From assembly GCA_016215605.1 (NCBI GenBank), contig JACRJB010000035.1, positions 33,967 to 97,966 on the forward strand: a stretch of DNA of 64,000 nt. The letters are read 5' to 3'. The first letter of the stretch is position 1; each line of letters starts with the position of its first letter. This document shows, piece by piece, positions 34,493-43,653 of this stretch. Below the pieces are notes generated by a model. That model saw nothing but the letters and a program-made list of their open reading frames with translations. It did no database searches and was not told where the DNA came from. The position numbers and the translations under genes are program-made. Source of the stretch: Rhodopseudomonas palustris. Its GTDB lineage: Bacteria; Pseudomonadota; Alphaproteobacteria; Rhizobiales; Xanthobacteraceae.

Positions 34493-34600
34493 CCCTTGGC
34501 GGCTGTCCGGCCTCTTGTCCGGATACCTACCGATCGACACACGACCACAGGCACGTGCGAAATTGGGCAAAACGGGAGATAGGTGTTTCAGTCCGGGTCT

Positions 34601-34876
34601 GCAAGATTTTTTTTGTCTTAACCCGCAATTTCTCCGACGCCGCCGCCGAGCGTTGCTGATCAGCCACGCCGAGGCGCGCGAACATGAACGTCTGTTCAAA
34701 GTCACTAACGAGTGCTGAAGATTTTGCGGCCCGCGGCGGCCCGCTACGCGTTCAGGAAGTCGCTGCGGCACAGGCGCTGGACGTATGCCGGCTCATTTGA
34801 GCCGATCGTCGCGCCGGATCCCGGTGCGGTCGCAGCCGATTGTGACAAAGCGCGGGCGCGATCGACTCGGCAGCGC
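34601..34876. promoter_or_regulatory. Region upstream of the decarboxylase leader
   Basis: About 275 bases without a convincing gene between the leader and the small membrane protein gene to the right. It should contain the decarboxylase promoter on the minus strand. An A8 tract with flanking AAGAC...TCTT on the minus strand (34603-34619) is the only conspicuous sequence. No terminator was found for the small gene at 34877. Confidence 0.4.
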
Positions 34877-35137
34877 TCAGGCGCGCTTGAAAAACGGCTC
34901 GATGCGCTGCGCGTTGCGCACGAAGGCGGCCATCACCACGACGCCGACGACGAACAGCACCGCCTGCAGGATGTGGGCGGAGGTATCGTCGAGCCCGAAC
35001 AGGATCGCCAGCGCCCAGCCGCCCGCGAAGGCGGCGCCGAACACCTCGGCGCCGATCAGGATCGCGGCGCTGATGACGGTGACGACGCTCGGCCAGACGA
35101 TCCGGCGGGTCGCGTTCGGGTTGGGAAGCTTGCTCAT
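34877..35137 (-). CDS. Small two-helix membrane protein
   Basis: This 86-residue protein has two hydrophobic helices (about 14-45 and 55-75) and a basic end (RIEPFFKRA). The start MSKLPNPN is preceded by CAGGA on the minus strand; the longer frame has no support. It resembles small conserved alphaproteobacterial membrane proteins without assigned function. Confidence 0.65.
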   Translation of the reverse strand: MSKLPNPNATRRIVWPSVVTVISAAILIGAEVFGAAFAGGWALAILFGLDDTSAHILQAVLFVVGVVVMAAFVRNAQRIEPFFKRA

Positions 35138-35350
35138 CGTTCGGGGTCCTGTTGGGCGGCGCAATCTCTCTGAAAAAGCCCGCCGCGGCAAGCCAAAGCC
35201 GATGATCCCGCAAAGTGTCAGCACTGGGGCGCTGTGCGCGCGCCCGGTCAGAGCGAAATAATCCGGCCGCCGGGCCGGCGCATGGGCGCAAAAAAGCCCT
35301 ACCGGGTGCTATATGTTCGCAAGTCGCGCCGTTCAACGCAGGATCACTAG

Positions 35351-37441
35351 ATGTCGGAAAGCTCCGGACCGATTGCCGCACCCTCGAGCGCGGACAATCC
35401 GCTGCTGCAAGCCTGGACCACCCCGTTCGAAACCCCGCCCTTCACCGCCATCGCGCCCGAGCATTTCCTGCCGGCGTTCGAGCAGGCGTTCGCCGACCAT
35501 GCGGCCGAGATCGCCGCAATCACCAATGATCCGACCGAGCCGGACTTCGACAACACCATCACGGCGCTGGAGCGCTCCGGCAAGCTGCTGAACCGGGTCG
35601 CGGCGGTGTTCTACGATCTAGTCTCGGCGCATTCGAGCCCGGCGCTGCTGGAGATCGACAAGGACGTCTCGCTGCGGATGGCGCGGCACTGGAATCCGAT
35701 CATGATGAATGCGGTGCTGTTCGGCCGCATCTCGGCGCTGTACGACAAGCGCGCCGCATTGAAGCTGACCTCCGAGCAGCGCCGCCTGCTGGAGCGCACC
35801 TACACCCGCTTTCACCGCTCGGGCGCCGGCCTCGACGCCGCCGCCAAGGCGCGGATGGCCGAGATCAACGAGCGGCTGGCGCAGCTCGGCACCAACTTCA
35901 GCCATCATCTGCTCGGCGACGAGCAGGACTGGATGATGGAATTGGGCGAGCACGACACCGACGGCCTGCCGGCCAGCTTCGTCGCCGCCGCCAAGGCTGC
36001 GGCGGAAGAACGCGGGATGCCCGGCAAGGCGGTGGTGACGCTGTCGCGCTCCTCGGTCGAGCCGTTCCTGAAGATGTCGAGCCGCCGCGACCTGCGCGAG
36101 AAGGCGTATCGTGCCTTCATCGCCCGCGGCGACAACGGCAATGCCAACGACAACAACGCGGTGATCGGCGAGATCCTCGGGCTGCGCGAGGAGAGCGCCA
36201 GGCTGCTCGGCTATCCGACCTTCGCGGCCTACCGGCTCGAGGATTCGATGGCCAAGACGCCCGAGGCGGTGCGCGGCCTGCTCGAGCGGGTGTGGAAGCC
36301 GGCGCGCGCCCGCGCGCTGGCCGACCGCGACGCGCTGCAGGAGCTGGTCGCCGAAGAGGGCGGCAACTTCAAGCTGGCGCCGTGGGACTGGCGCTATTAC
36401 GCCGAGAAGCTGCGGCAGCGCCGCGCCAATTTCGACGACGCCGCGATCAAGCCGTATCTGGCGCTCGACAACATGATCGCCGCCGCCTTCGACACCGCGA
36501 CGCAGCTGTTCGGCGTCCGCTTCGAGGAGCGCAAGGACGTGCCGGTGTGGCACCCCGACGTCCGGGTCTGGGAGGTCAAGGACGCCGACGGCAGCCATCG
36601 CGGGCTGTTCTACGGCGATTATTACGCCCGGCCGTCGAAGCGCTCCGGCGCCTGGATGACCTCGCTGCGCGACCAGCAGAAGCTCGACGGCGCGGTCGCA
36701 CCGCTGATCATCAACGTCTGCAATTTCGCCAAGGGCTCGGGCGGCGAGCCGTCGCTGCTGTCGCCCGACGACGCCCGCACGCTGTTCCACGAATTCGGCC
36801 ACGGCCTGCACGGCATGCTGTCGGACGTCACCTACCCGTCGCTGTCCGGCACCAGCGTGTTCACCGATTTCGTCGAATTGCCGTCGCAGCTCTACGAGCA
36901 TTGGCAGGAGCAGCCGCAGGTGCTGCAGCGCTTCGCCCGGCACTACCAGACCAATGAGCCGCTGCCCGACGACCTGTTGAAGCGCTTCATCGCCGCGCGA
37001 AAATTCAACCAGGGCTTCGCCACCGTGGAGTTCGTGTCGTCGGCGCTGCTCGACCTCGAGTTCCACACCCAGCCGGCGGCGAGCGTCGGCGATGTCCGCG
37101 ACTTCGAGCGCCGCGAGCTCGACAAGATCGGAATGCCGGAGGAGATCGCGCTGCGGCACCGGCCGACCCAGTTCGGCCACATCTTCTCGGGCGATCACTA
37201 CGCCTCGGGCTATTACAGCTACATGTGGAGCGAGGTGATGGACGCCGACGCGTTCGGCGCCTTCGAGGAGGCCGGCAACATCTTCGATCCGCAGGTCGCC
37301 AAGCGGCTGCGCGACGACATCTACGCCTCGGGCGGCTCGCGCGATCCGGAGGAGGCTTACATCGCCTTCCGCGGCCGCGCGCCCGAGCCCGACGCGCTGC
37401 TGCGCCGCCGCGGCCTGCTCGACACGCCGGAGGCGGCGTAG
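35351..37441 (+). CDS. M3 family peptidase (peptidyl-dipeptidase Dcp/oligopeptidase A-like)
   Basis: This 696-residue zinc peptidase has [11 protein letters not shown] (about residues 480-490), the HExxH-type motif of the thimet oligopeptidase clan with the glutamate ligand further on in [11 protein letters not shown]. The C-terminal [22 protein letters not shown] is typical of Dcp/OpdA. There is no signal peptide, so it should act in the cytoplasm on short peptides. The stop codon is three bases before the next gene, but the functions appear unrelated. Confidence 0.93.
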   Translation: MSESSGPIAAPSSADNPLLQAWTTPFETPPFTAIAPEHFLPAFEQAFADHAAEIAAITNDPTEPDFDNTITALERSGKLLNRVAAVFYDLVSAHSSPALLEIDKDVSLRMARHWNPIMMNAVLFGRISALYDKRAALKLTSEQRRLLERTYTRFHRSGAGLDAAAKARMAEINERLAQLGTNFSHHLLGDEQDWMMELGEHDTDGLPASFVAAAKAAAEERGMPGKAVVTLSRSSVEPFLKMSSRRDLREKAYRAFIARGDNGNANDNNAVIGEILGLREESARLLGYPTFAAYRLEDSMAKTPEAVRGLLERVWKPARARALADRDALQELVAEEGGNFKLAPWDWRYYAEKLRQRRANFDDAAIKPYLALDNMIAAAFDTATQLFGVRFEERKDVPVWHPDVRVWEVKDADGSHRGLFYGDYYARPSKRSGAWMTSLRDQQKLDGAVAPLIINVCNFAKGSGGEPSLLSPDDARTLFHEFGHGLHGMLSDVTYPSLSGTSVFTDFVELPSQLYEHWQEQPQVLQRFARHYQTNEPLPDDLLKRFIAARKFNQGFATVEFVSSALLDLEFHTQPAASVGDVRDFERRELDKIGMPEEIALRHRPTQFGHIFSGDHYASGYYSYMWSEVMDADAFGAFEEAGNIFDPQVAKRLRDDIYASGGSRDPEEAYIAFRGRAPEPDALLRRRGLLDTPEAA

Positions 37442-37444
37442 ACG

Positions 37445-38098
37445 ATGTTCGGCTCGCTTCGCTTGGCCTTGCTTCGCTCCGTGCTGGCGGCGGTCCTGAC
37501 GCTCACCGCCGGCGTCGCCACCGCCCACGCCCATCCGCACGTCTGGATCACCGCGACCAGCGAGCTGGTGTACGGGCCCGACGGGTCGTTCACCGGGGTG
37601 CGACACTCCTGGGCGTTCGACGACATGTTCTCGACCTACGCGCTGCAGGGCATCGAGACCAAGCAGAAGGGCGTCTACACCCGCGCCGAGCTCGCGCCGC
37701 TGGCGCAGACCAATGTCGAGTCGCTGAAGGAGTTCGCGTTCTTCACCTTCGCCAAGGTCGAGGGCAAGAAGCAGAAGTTCAACGATCCGGTCGATTACTA
37801 TCTCGACCACAACAACGGCGTGCTGACGCTGCACTTCTTCCTGCCGTTGAAGACGCCGGTGAAGAGCAAGGAACTCGCGGTCGAGGTGTTCGATCCGAGC
37901 TACTTCATCGACTTCACCTTCGCCGACAAGGATCCGGTCAAGCTCGCCGGCGCGCCGGCCGGCTGCGCGCTCAAATTCGAGCGGCCGAACGACGGCACGG
38001 CGACCGCGCAGCGGATGAGCGAAGACAATTTCATGAGCGGCGACAACTCCAATTACGGCGCGATGTTCGCCAACAAGGTCGAGGTCAAATGCCCGTGA
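37445..38098 (+). CDS. DUF1007 family periplasmic protein
   Basis: This 217-residue protein has a signal peptide (cleavage near ATAHAHP) and right after it the metal-binding-type start HAHPHVWI, which defines DUF1007. The acidic and aromatic core ([17 protein letters not shown]-like segments and [10 protein letters not shown]) is also present. DUF1007 genes almost always sit next to a NicO-type nickel/cobalt transporter, as here, where its stop codon overlaps the next start. The mature N-terminal His residues would be exposed in the periplasm and may pass metal to the transporter. Confidence 0.9.
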   Translation: MFGSLRLALLRSVLAAVLTLTAGVATAHAHPHVWITATSELVYGPDGSFTGVRHSWAFDDMFSTYALQGIETKQKGVYTRAELAPLAQTNVESLKEFAFFTFAKVEGKKQKFNDPVDYYLDHNNGVLTLHFFLPLKTPVKSKELAVEVFDPSYFIDFTFADKDPVKLAGAPAGCALKFERPNDGTATAQRMSEDNFMSGDNSNYGAMFANKVEVKCP

Positions 38099-39414
38099 TG
38101 CGATCGAGTGAAGTCGGCGGGTCCTCCTGTTTGCAACCGTCCCGCACCGTCATTGCGAGCGAAGCGAAGCAATCCAGAAGCCGCACGCGAGGCGCTGGAT
38201 TGCTTCGTCGCTTCGCTCGCAATGACGGGGAGAGGTGGTCGCCGCGATCTCTGGCGCTTCTCTGTTTTGCGCTGCTTGCCGCCGGCCTCCTCGCCGACGC
38301 CGCGCTACATGCGGCTTTCGCGCAGAATCCGTTCGGCGCGCCGAAGGCGGCCGCCGAGCCGCAGGCCGGCGGGCTGATCGGCTGGCTGCTGGCGCAGCAA
38401 TCGGCGTTCTACAAGCAGATGTCGACGACGATCCGCGCCGCCAAGGCGGACGGCAGCGCGGTCTGGTCGCTGCTCGGCATTTCGTTCGCCTACGGCGTGT
38501 TCCACGCCGCCGGCCCGGGCCACGGCAAGGCGGTGATCTCGTCCTACATGATCGCCAATGAAGAGACCGCGCGCCGCGGCATCGCGCTGTCGTTCGTCTC
38601 GGCGCTGATGCAGGCGCTGGTCGCGGTGCTGATCGTCGGCATCTGCGCCTGGCTGCTCAACGCCACGGCGAAGACGATGTGCAGCGCCGAGCGGGCGATC
38701 GAGATCGGCAGCTACGCCCTGATCGCCCTGTTCGGCGCGCGGCTGGTCTGGAGCAAAGGCGGCGGCTTCTTCCGCGCGCTGCAGGGGGCGATGCGCAGGC
38801 CCGGCCTGACGCTGACCCCGGCGCCCGCGATGGCCCATGCCGGGCCTGCGCACGGGCACGATCACGCGCATGATCACGGCCATGCCCACGATCACGGTCA
38901 CAGCCACGCGCTGCAGGCCCATGCCGGTCACGACCACGATCATGGTCACGATCACGATCACCATCACGGTCATGATCATGGCCACAGCCACGATCATCAT
39001 CACCACGCCCATGACGAGACCTGCGATCATTGCGGCCATTCGCACGGCCCGGAGCCGGCGGAACTCGCCGGCCCCGGCGGCTGGCGGCGCGGGCTGGGGG
39101 CGGTGCTGACGGTCGGCATCCGGCCCTGTTCCGGGGCGATCCTGGTGCTGGTGTTCGCGCTGGCGCAGGGGATGTTCTGGGCCGGGGTCGCCGCGACCTT
39201 CGTGATGGGGCTCGGAACCGCCATTACGGTGGCGACGATCGCCACCATCGCGGTGTCGGCCAAGGGTCTGGCCCGGCGGCTCGCGGCCGGTCATGCCGGC
39301 GGCGGCGCCCTGTTGATGCGCGGCATCGAATTCGGCGCGGCCGGGCTGGTGCTGCTGTTCGGCATCGGACTTCTACTGGGCTATGTCGCCGCCGAGCGCG
39401 TGACCTGTCTTTAA
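38098..39414 (+). CDS. NicO-type nickel/cobalt transporter with a repeat-derived N-terminus
   Basis: This 438-residue membrane protein has the NicO motifs [17 protein letters not shown] (about residues 138-154) and [17 protein letters not shown], with six or more membrane helices. A very His-rich cytoplasmic or periplasmic loop (about 245-310) also contains CDHCGHSH. It starts at an ATG overlapping the DUF1007 stop codon (TGATG at 38096-38100); ATG at 38089 is an alternative. Residues about 17-43 ([20 protein letters not shown] and on) are the translation of a family C repeat, and no in-frame start exists between the repeat and the first hydrophobic helix (about 47-65). Confidence 0.88.
   Translation: MRSSEVGGSSCLQPSRTVIASEAKQSRSRTRGAGLLRRFARNDGERWSPRSLALLCFALLAAGLLADAALHAAFAQNPFGAPKAAAEPQAGGLIGWLLAQQSAFYKQMSTTIRAAKADGSAVWSLLGISFAYGVFHAAGPGHGKAVISSYMIANEETARRGIALSFVSALMQALVAVLIVGICAWLLNATAKTMCSAERAIEIGSYALIALFGARLVWSKGGGFFRALQGAMRRPGLTLTPAPAMAHAGPAHGHDHAHDHGHAHDHGHSHALQAHAGHDHDHGHDHDHHHGHDHGHSHDHHHHAHDETCDHCGHSHGPEPAELAGPGGWRRGLGAVLTVGIRPCSGAILVLVFALAQGMFWAGVAATFVMGLGTAITVATIATIAVSAKGLARRLAAGHAGGGALLMRGIEFGAAGLVLLFGIGLLLGYVAAERVTCL
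38148..38227. repeat. Interspersed palindromic repeat, family C (copy 1), inside the NicO gene
   Basis: CGTCATTGCGAGCGAAGCGA at the left is inverted at the right (TCGCTTCGCTCGCAATGACG), with CAATCCAG and CTGGATTG next inside. The 80-base element keeps the reading frame open. Other copies are at 47633 and 61569, both between genes. Confidence 0.9.
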
Positions 39415-39434
39415 CCAGCGCGCTCTAAATTCGA

Positions 39435-39450
39435 GCAATTGCGCAATTGC
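39435..39450. promoter_or_regulatory. Palindrome upstream of hemH
   Basis: GCAATTGCGCAATTGC is a perfect 16-base palindrome, 137 bases before the hemH start codon and 21 bases after the NicO stop. It could be an operator of hemH. It does not match the Irr or RirA motifs I know, so the protein that would bind is unknown. Confidence 0.3.
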
Positions 39451-39586
39451 AGCAAACCGGATCGGTTGTCGTTCGTAGATCGTTTCCTAACTACGGAGTG
39501 ATGCGTTCCGGCGCGGCGTTCGCTCACCGCCCTGTCATCGCGTCGTCTTGACAACAATAGGCCAAAGCGCGAAGCCAATCAGCATC

Positions 39587-40624
39587 ATGACGGTGATTGT
39601 CCCCATCCACGGACCAGCGCCCGTTCCGGCCCCCGCGCCCGAACGGGTCGGCGTGCTGTTGGTCAATCTCGGCACCCCGGACACCTGCGACACCAAGGGC
39701 GTCCGTGTGTATTTGCGCGAGTTCCTGTCGGACCCGCGGGTGATCGAGAATCAGGGGATTTTCTGGAAGCTGGCCCTGAACGGCATCATTCTGAACACGC
39801 GTCCGGCCCGCAAGGCCAAGGACTATCAGAAGATCTGGAACCAGGAGAAGAACGAGTCGCCGCTCAAGACGATCACCCGCGCGCAGGCCGAGAAGCTCGG
39901 CGCGTCGCTGTCGGATCGCAGCCACCTGGTGGTCGACTGGGCGATGCGCTACGGCAATCCCTCGATGCGGGACCGGATCGAAGCGCTGGTGGCGAAGGGC
40001 TGCTCCCGGCTGCTCGTGGTGCCGCTCTATCCACAATATTCGGCGGCGACCTCGGCGACGGTGTGCGACCAGGCGTTTCGTGTGCTGCGCGAATTGCGCG
40101 CCCAGCCGACGCTGCGGGTGACGCCGCCTTATTATTGCGACGACACCTATATCGATGCGCTGGCGAACTCGATCCACGCGCATCTGGCGACGCTGCCGTT
40201 CGAGCCGGAAAAGATCGTCGCCTCGTTCCACGGCATGCCGCAGTCCTACATCGACAAGGGCGATCCGTATCAGAAGCAATGCGTCGCCACCGTCGAGGCG
40301 CTGCGCGAGCGCATGGGGCTCGACGCCGACAGGCTGCTGCTGACCTTCCAGTCGCGCTTCGGCTTCAACGAGTGGCTGCAGCCCTACACCGACAAGACCA
40401 TCGAGAAGCTCGCCAAGGACGGCGTCCGTAAGCTCGCGGTGGTGATGCCGGGCTTCGCCGCGGACTGCCTCGAGACGCTGGAAGAGATCGCGCAGGAGAA
40501 CGCCGAGATCTTCCTGCACAATGGCGGCGAGGAATTCTCCGCGATCCCCTGCCTCAACGACAGCGACGACGGCATCGCGGTGATCCGCCAGCTCGTGATC
40601 CGCGAGTTGCAGGGCTGGCTGTGA
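39587..40624 (+). CDS. hemH: Ferrochelatase
   Basis: This 345-residue enzyme inserts Fe2+ into protoporphyrin IX, the last step of haem synthesis. The conserved start of the fold GVLLVNLGTPD, the catalytic histidine H215 in VASFHGMPQSYI, the segment FQSRFGFNEWLQPYT and the metal-side glutamates in NGGEEFSAIPCLNDS are present. ATG at 39587 is preferred to TTG at 39548. It forms the other end of the haem pathway from hemA in the same window. Confidence 0.95.
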   Translation: MTVIVPIHGPAPVPAPAPERVGVLLVNLGTPDTCDTKGVRVYLREFLSDPRVIENQGIFWKLALNGIILNTRPARKAKDYQKIWNQEKNESPLKTITRAQAEKLGASLSDRSHLVVDWAMRYGNPSMRDRIEALVAKGCSRLLVVPLYPQYSAATSATVCDQAFRVLRELRAQPTLRVTPPYYCDDTYIDALANSIHAHLATLPFEPEKIVASFHGMPQSYIDKGDPYQKQCVATVEALRERMGLDADRLLLTFQSRFGFNEWLQPYTDKTIEKLAKDGVRKLAVVMPGFAADCLETLEEIAQENAEIFLHNGGEEFSAIPCLNDSDDGIAVIRQLVIRELQGWL

Positions 40625-40811
40625 GCGTCGAAGCCCCGACGACGCCGCCGCGCCCGCGGCACTAGACCGCCGCCCGCCGCCTCGCTTTCCCGCCTCTCGA
40701 ACCTTACATCACGATCGAGCGACCCATGGTCGATTGCGCCGGCCCGGCGAGCGCATGGTCGTGGCCGCATGAGCGGCGCGATGCGAACCGCGCTGGCTGA
40801 GGAGACGTTGC

Positions 40812-41810
40812 ATGTACAATCTGTCTGGCTTCGATATCTTTTCCATCCTCCTCGTGCTGCTGGTGATCCTGACGCTGTTCGCCGGCGTCAAGACGGTGCC
40901 GCAGGGCTACAACTGGACGATCGAGCGTTTCGGCAAATTCACCCGCACGCTGTCGCCGGGCCTCAATCTGATCATCCCGTATTTCGACCGCGTCGGTCGC
41001 AAGATGAACGTGATGGAGCAGGTGCTGGAGATTCCGCAGCAGGAAGTCATCACCAAGGACAATGCCAGCGTCACGGCGGACGGCGTCGCGTTCTTCCAGG
41101 TGTTCGACGCCGCCAAGGCGAGCTACGAGGTTTCCAATCTCGAGCAAGGCATCATCGTGCTGACGATGACCAATATCCGCTCGGTGATGGGCTCGATGGA
41201 TCTCGACCAGGTGCTGTCGCATCGCGACGAGATCAACGAGCGGCTGCTGCGTGTCGTCGACGCCGCGGTGTCGCCGTGGGGCGTCAAGGTCAACCGCATC
41301 GAGATCAAGGACATCGTGCCGCCGGCCGATCTGGTCGAGGCGATGGGCCGGCAGATGAAGGCCGAGCGCGTCAAGCGCGCCGACATCCTGCAGGCGGAAG
41401 GTGCGCGGCAGTCGGAGATCCTGCGGGCCGAAGGCGCCAAGCAGGGCCAGATCCTGCAGGCCGAAGGTCGCCGCGAGGCGGCGTTCCGCGACGCCGAGGC
41501 GCGCGAGCGCTCGGCCGAAGCCGAAGCGCGCGCCACCCAGATGGTCAGCGATGCGATCTCCAAGGGCGACGTCGCGGCGCTGAACTACTTCATCGCCGAC
41601 AAGTACATCAAGGCGTTCGGCCAGCTCGCCGAATCGCCGAACCAGAAAGTCATCATGCTGCCGGTCGAGGCGATGAGCATGCTCGGCTCGCTCGCCGGCA
41701 TCGGCGAGATCGCCAAGGCGACGTTCGGCGAGGCGGCGACCGCACAGGCCGCCGCCCGCCGCGGCTCGGTGCCGACGACGGGCGCGACACCGCCGTCGCC
41801 GCGGGGGTGA
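40812..41810 (+). CDS. SPFH/stomatin-like protein (slipin, QmcA-like)
   Basis: This 332-residue protein has an N-terminal membrane helix (about 9-27) and then the SPFH domain with [32 protein letters not shown] long charged, Ala/Glu-rich helix (about 180-245, repeats of [16 protein letters not shown]) and a Pro/Ser-rich tail follow. Such proteins form membrane-bound oligomers and are commonly encoded directly beside an NfeD protein, which here follows after a gene inserted in the opposite direction. Confidence 0.92.
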   Translation: MYNLSGFDIFSILLVLLVILTLFAGVKTVPQGYNWTIERFGKFTRTLSPGLNLIIPYFDRVGRKMNVMEQVLEIPQQEVITKDNASVTADGVAFFQVFDAAKASYEVSNLEQGIIVLTMTNIRSVMGSMDLDQVLSHRDEINERLLRVVDAAVSPWGVKVNRIEIKDIVPPADLVEAMGRQMKAERVKRADILQAEGARQSEILRAEGAKQGQILQAEGRREAAFRDAEARERSAEAEARATQMVSDAISKGDVAALNYFIADKYIKAFGQLAESPNQKVIMLPVEAMSMLGSLAGIGEIAKATFGEAATAQAAARRGSVPTTGATPPSPRG

Positions 41811-41863
41811 GCCCGCGGCGGTCCGGCGCCGCGCACGCGTTGCCGATCGCCCTGCGTAAAGAG

Positions 41864-41890
41864 GCCGCGGCGAGCAGTCCCCGCCGCGGC
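41864..41890 (-). terminator. Possible terminator between the convergent slipin and beta-helix genes
   Basis: GCCGCGGCG (41864-41872) pairs with CGCCGCGGC (41882-41890). On the minus strand it is followed by CTCTTTAC, a weak T-rich tract, so it would best serve the beta-helix gene. Confidence 0.4.
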
Positions 41891-41897
41891 GAAGCGA

Positions 41898-42881
41898 TCA
41901 GTTCTGCGGCAGGATGTTCGCCGCCGGGATCGTGCCGTTCGACGTCAGGTTGAAGTTGATGTTGTTGTTCTTGAACGAGTACAGATTGCCGCCGTTGGCG
42001 CTGACGACGCCGTTGCCGTTCGCGGTCAGCGTCGATGCGGTCAGGGTGACATAGGCTTTGGCGCCGTCGGCCAGCACGCCGTCGAGCTGATTGTTGACGA
42101 TGCCGTTGTTGTCGGACTCGATGTTGATTTCGGCCGCGCCCGACACCGCCCAGATGCCGTGCAAGACGTTGGTCGCCAGCACGCTGTCGCGCACCGTCAC
42201 CAGGATCTTGTTGGAACTGGTCGAGCCGTCGACCTTGAGGCCGAAGCCGTTGTTGTAGCTCTGCACCCTGTTCAGCACCGCCTTGACGCCGCCGGGGCTG
42301 GCCGGCGCGATATGGACACCCCCGCCGCCGGTGCCATTGGTGTTGTGCACGATGACGGTGTCGGACACGTACAGATTGGCGGGCGAAGCCGGGGTGAAGT
42401 GGATGCCGTAGCCGGCGCTGGACAGCTGGAAGCTCCGGATCAGGCAGTTCTCGACGTGCAATTCGCCGCCGTTGTTGAAGCGGATGCCGGCCGGACTGTT
42501 GAGGCCGGTGCCGCCGTCGATGATGATGCCGTGGATCCGGACGACGTCCTGCGCGCCGGCGTTGACGGTGATGCCGTTGCTGCCCGCCGAGAGAATCCCG
42601 GCTTCGCCGGCGCCGTCATTGGTGATGCTGATCGCCTTGGTGATCGTCACCGCGCCGTAGCCGCCGGGATCCATGACGCTGATCTCGCCGCCGGCGGCGG
42701 TCTTGGAGATCGCGCCGGCGAAGGTCTTGCACGGAGCCGTGCGGCTGCACGGATTGGCGTCGTCGCCGACGCCGGACACCCAGGTCCGGGTCGCCTGCGC
42801 GTTCGCCTGCGAGACGTGCAGCGCGAAGCAGGTGGTGAGGATGAAGGCTGAAACGATCTGCAATTGCTTGGTGCGAGTCAT
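41898..42881 (-). CDS. Secreted right-handed beta-helix repeat protein
   Basis: This 327-residue protein has a signal peptide with cleavage near SQANAQA. It then has the start RTWVSGVGDDANPCSRTAPCKTFAGAI seen in many bacterial secreted proteins; the two cysteines probably pair. The rest shows repeated short beta strands with Asn, Gly and Val ladders (GITVNAGAQDVVRIHGIIIDGG, VLNRVQSYNNGFGLKVDG), typical of pectate-lyase-like parallel beta helices. No catalytic Asp/Lys set is evident. The ATG at 42881 has AAGG at good spacing. It lies antisense between slipin and nfeD. Confidence 0.85.
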   Translation of the reverse strand: MTRTKQLQIVSAFILTTCFALHVSQANAQATRTWVSGVGDDANPCSRTAPCKTFAGAISKTAAGGEISVMDPGGYGAVTITKAISITNDGAGEAGILSAGSNGITVNAGAQDVVRIHGIIIDGGTGLNSPAGIRFNNGGELHVENCLIRSFQLSSAGYGIHFTPASPANLYVSDTVIVHNTNGTGGGGVHIAPASPGGVKAVLNRVQSYNNGFGLKVDGSTSSNKILVTVRDSVLATNVLHGIWAVSGAAEINIESDNNGIVNNQLDGVLADGAKAYVTLTASTLTANGNGVVSANGGNLYSFKNNNINFNLTSNGTIPAANILPQN

Positions 42882-43053
42882 TGCTTTGCCTTTCAAATGA
42901 AGCCTCGTTGAGGACGAAGGCCCGCGTACTATATTCCCGAGGGTTGTCGGCCACTATGGGCGCGCGATAATGTCGCGCGTTGTCGCGGTGCGGCGACCGG
43001 GTAGTTCGTCGCTTTCCGTTTGTAGTTTTCGCTGCGAAAGGCGTTCATCGCTC

Positions 43054-43503
43054 ATGACCGAAACCATTCTCACGCTGGGCGCCTGGAATTGGCTGATCAT
43101 CGGCTTCGCGCTGATGGCGCTGGAGCTGCTGGCGCCGGGAATCTTCCTGTTCTGGCTCGGCCTCGCCGCGCTGCTGTCGGGGCTGGTGGCCTTCGCGCTG
43201 CACCCGTCGTGGCAATTGCAGATTCTGCTGTTCGCCCTGTTCGCGGCCGCCGCAGTGCCGCTGTGGCGGCGAATGGCGCGCGGCGGCGCCGCCGAATCCA
43301 ATGCGACCAATCCGTTCCTCAACCGCCGCACCGACGCGCTGGTCGGACGCGAATTCACGCTGGAAAAGCCGATCGTCGGCGGCGTCGGCACGGTGCGGAT
43401 CGACGACACGTTCTGGCGCGTCACCGGCCCCGACGCGCCGGCGGGAAGCCGGGTGAAGATCGTGCAGGCGGATGGGGTGAGTTTGATCGTGGCGGCGGTG
43501 TAG
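43054..43503 (+). CDS. NfeD-family membrane protein
   Basis: This 149-residue protein has three hydrophobic helices (about 10-30, 33-50 and 55-75) and a C-terminal OB-fold NfeD domain (about 95-149) with RTDALVGREFTLEKPIVGGVGTVRIDDTFWRVTG. It is of the short NfeD1b type that partners slipins in membrane microdomains. The ATG at 43054 matches the family start. Here it is parted from the slipin gene by the beta-helix gene. Confidence 0.9.
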   Translation: MTETILTLGAWNWLIIGFALMALELLAPGIFLFWLGLAALLSGLVAFALHPSWQLQILLFALFAAAAVPLWRRMARGGAAESNATNPFLNRRTDALVGREFTLEKPIVGGVGTVRIDDTFWRVTGPDAPAGSRVKIVQADGVSLIVAAV

Positions 43504-43545
43504 AACTCACCTGAGTTGTGGCCGAGGCATCCCACAGAATCTCGG

Positions 43546-43629
43546 CGTCATGGCCGGGCTTGACCCGGCCATCCACGGACACGAGCACGTCGTAAGACGT
43601 GGATGCCCGGGTCGAGCCCGGGCATGACC
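43546..43629. repeat. Interspersed palindromic repeat, family B (copy 2)
   Basis: CGTCATGGCCGGGCTTGACC and CGGCCATCCACG on the left; CGTGGATGCCCGGGTCGAGC and CCGGGCATGACC on the right. It lies between the convergent nfeD and kdsD genes. Confidence 0.88.
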
Positions 43630-43653
43630 GGATCAAAACGACTATTCGGGCGC

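Larger units (their letters stand above)
34106..34600 (-). promoter_or_regulatory. Structured leader of the ornithine decarboxylase mRNA (speF-type candidate)
   Basis: The minus strand here holds, in transcript order, an upstream ORF (34492-34343), a perfect 8-base-pair hairpin with a 4-base loop at 34431-34450, a 5-base-pair stem (34355-34359 with 34367-34371), and a terminator that uses part of the same bases (34326-34332 with 34364-34370, then six U's). Further hairpins follow at 34291-34311 and 34172-34194 before the gene. The small stem and the terminator exclude each other, which is the layout of an attenuator. An RNA motif named speF has been reported upstream of alphaproteobacterial ornithine decarboxylase genes. 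Whether this is that motif needs a covariance-model search. Confidence 0.6.
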
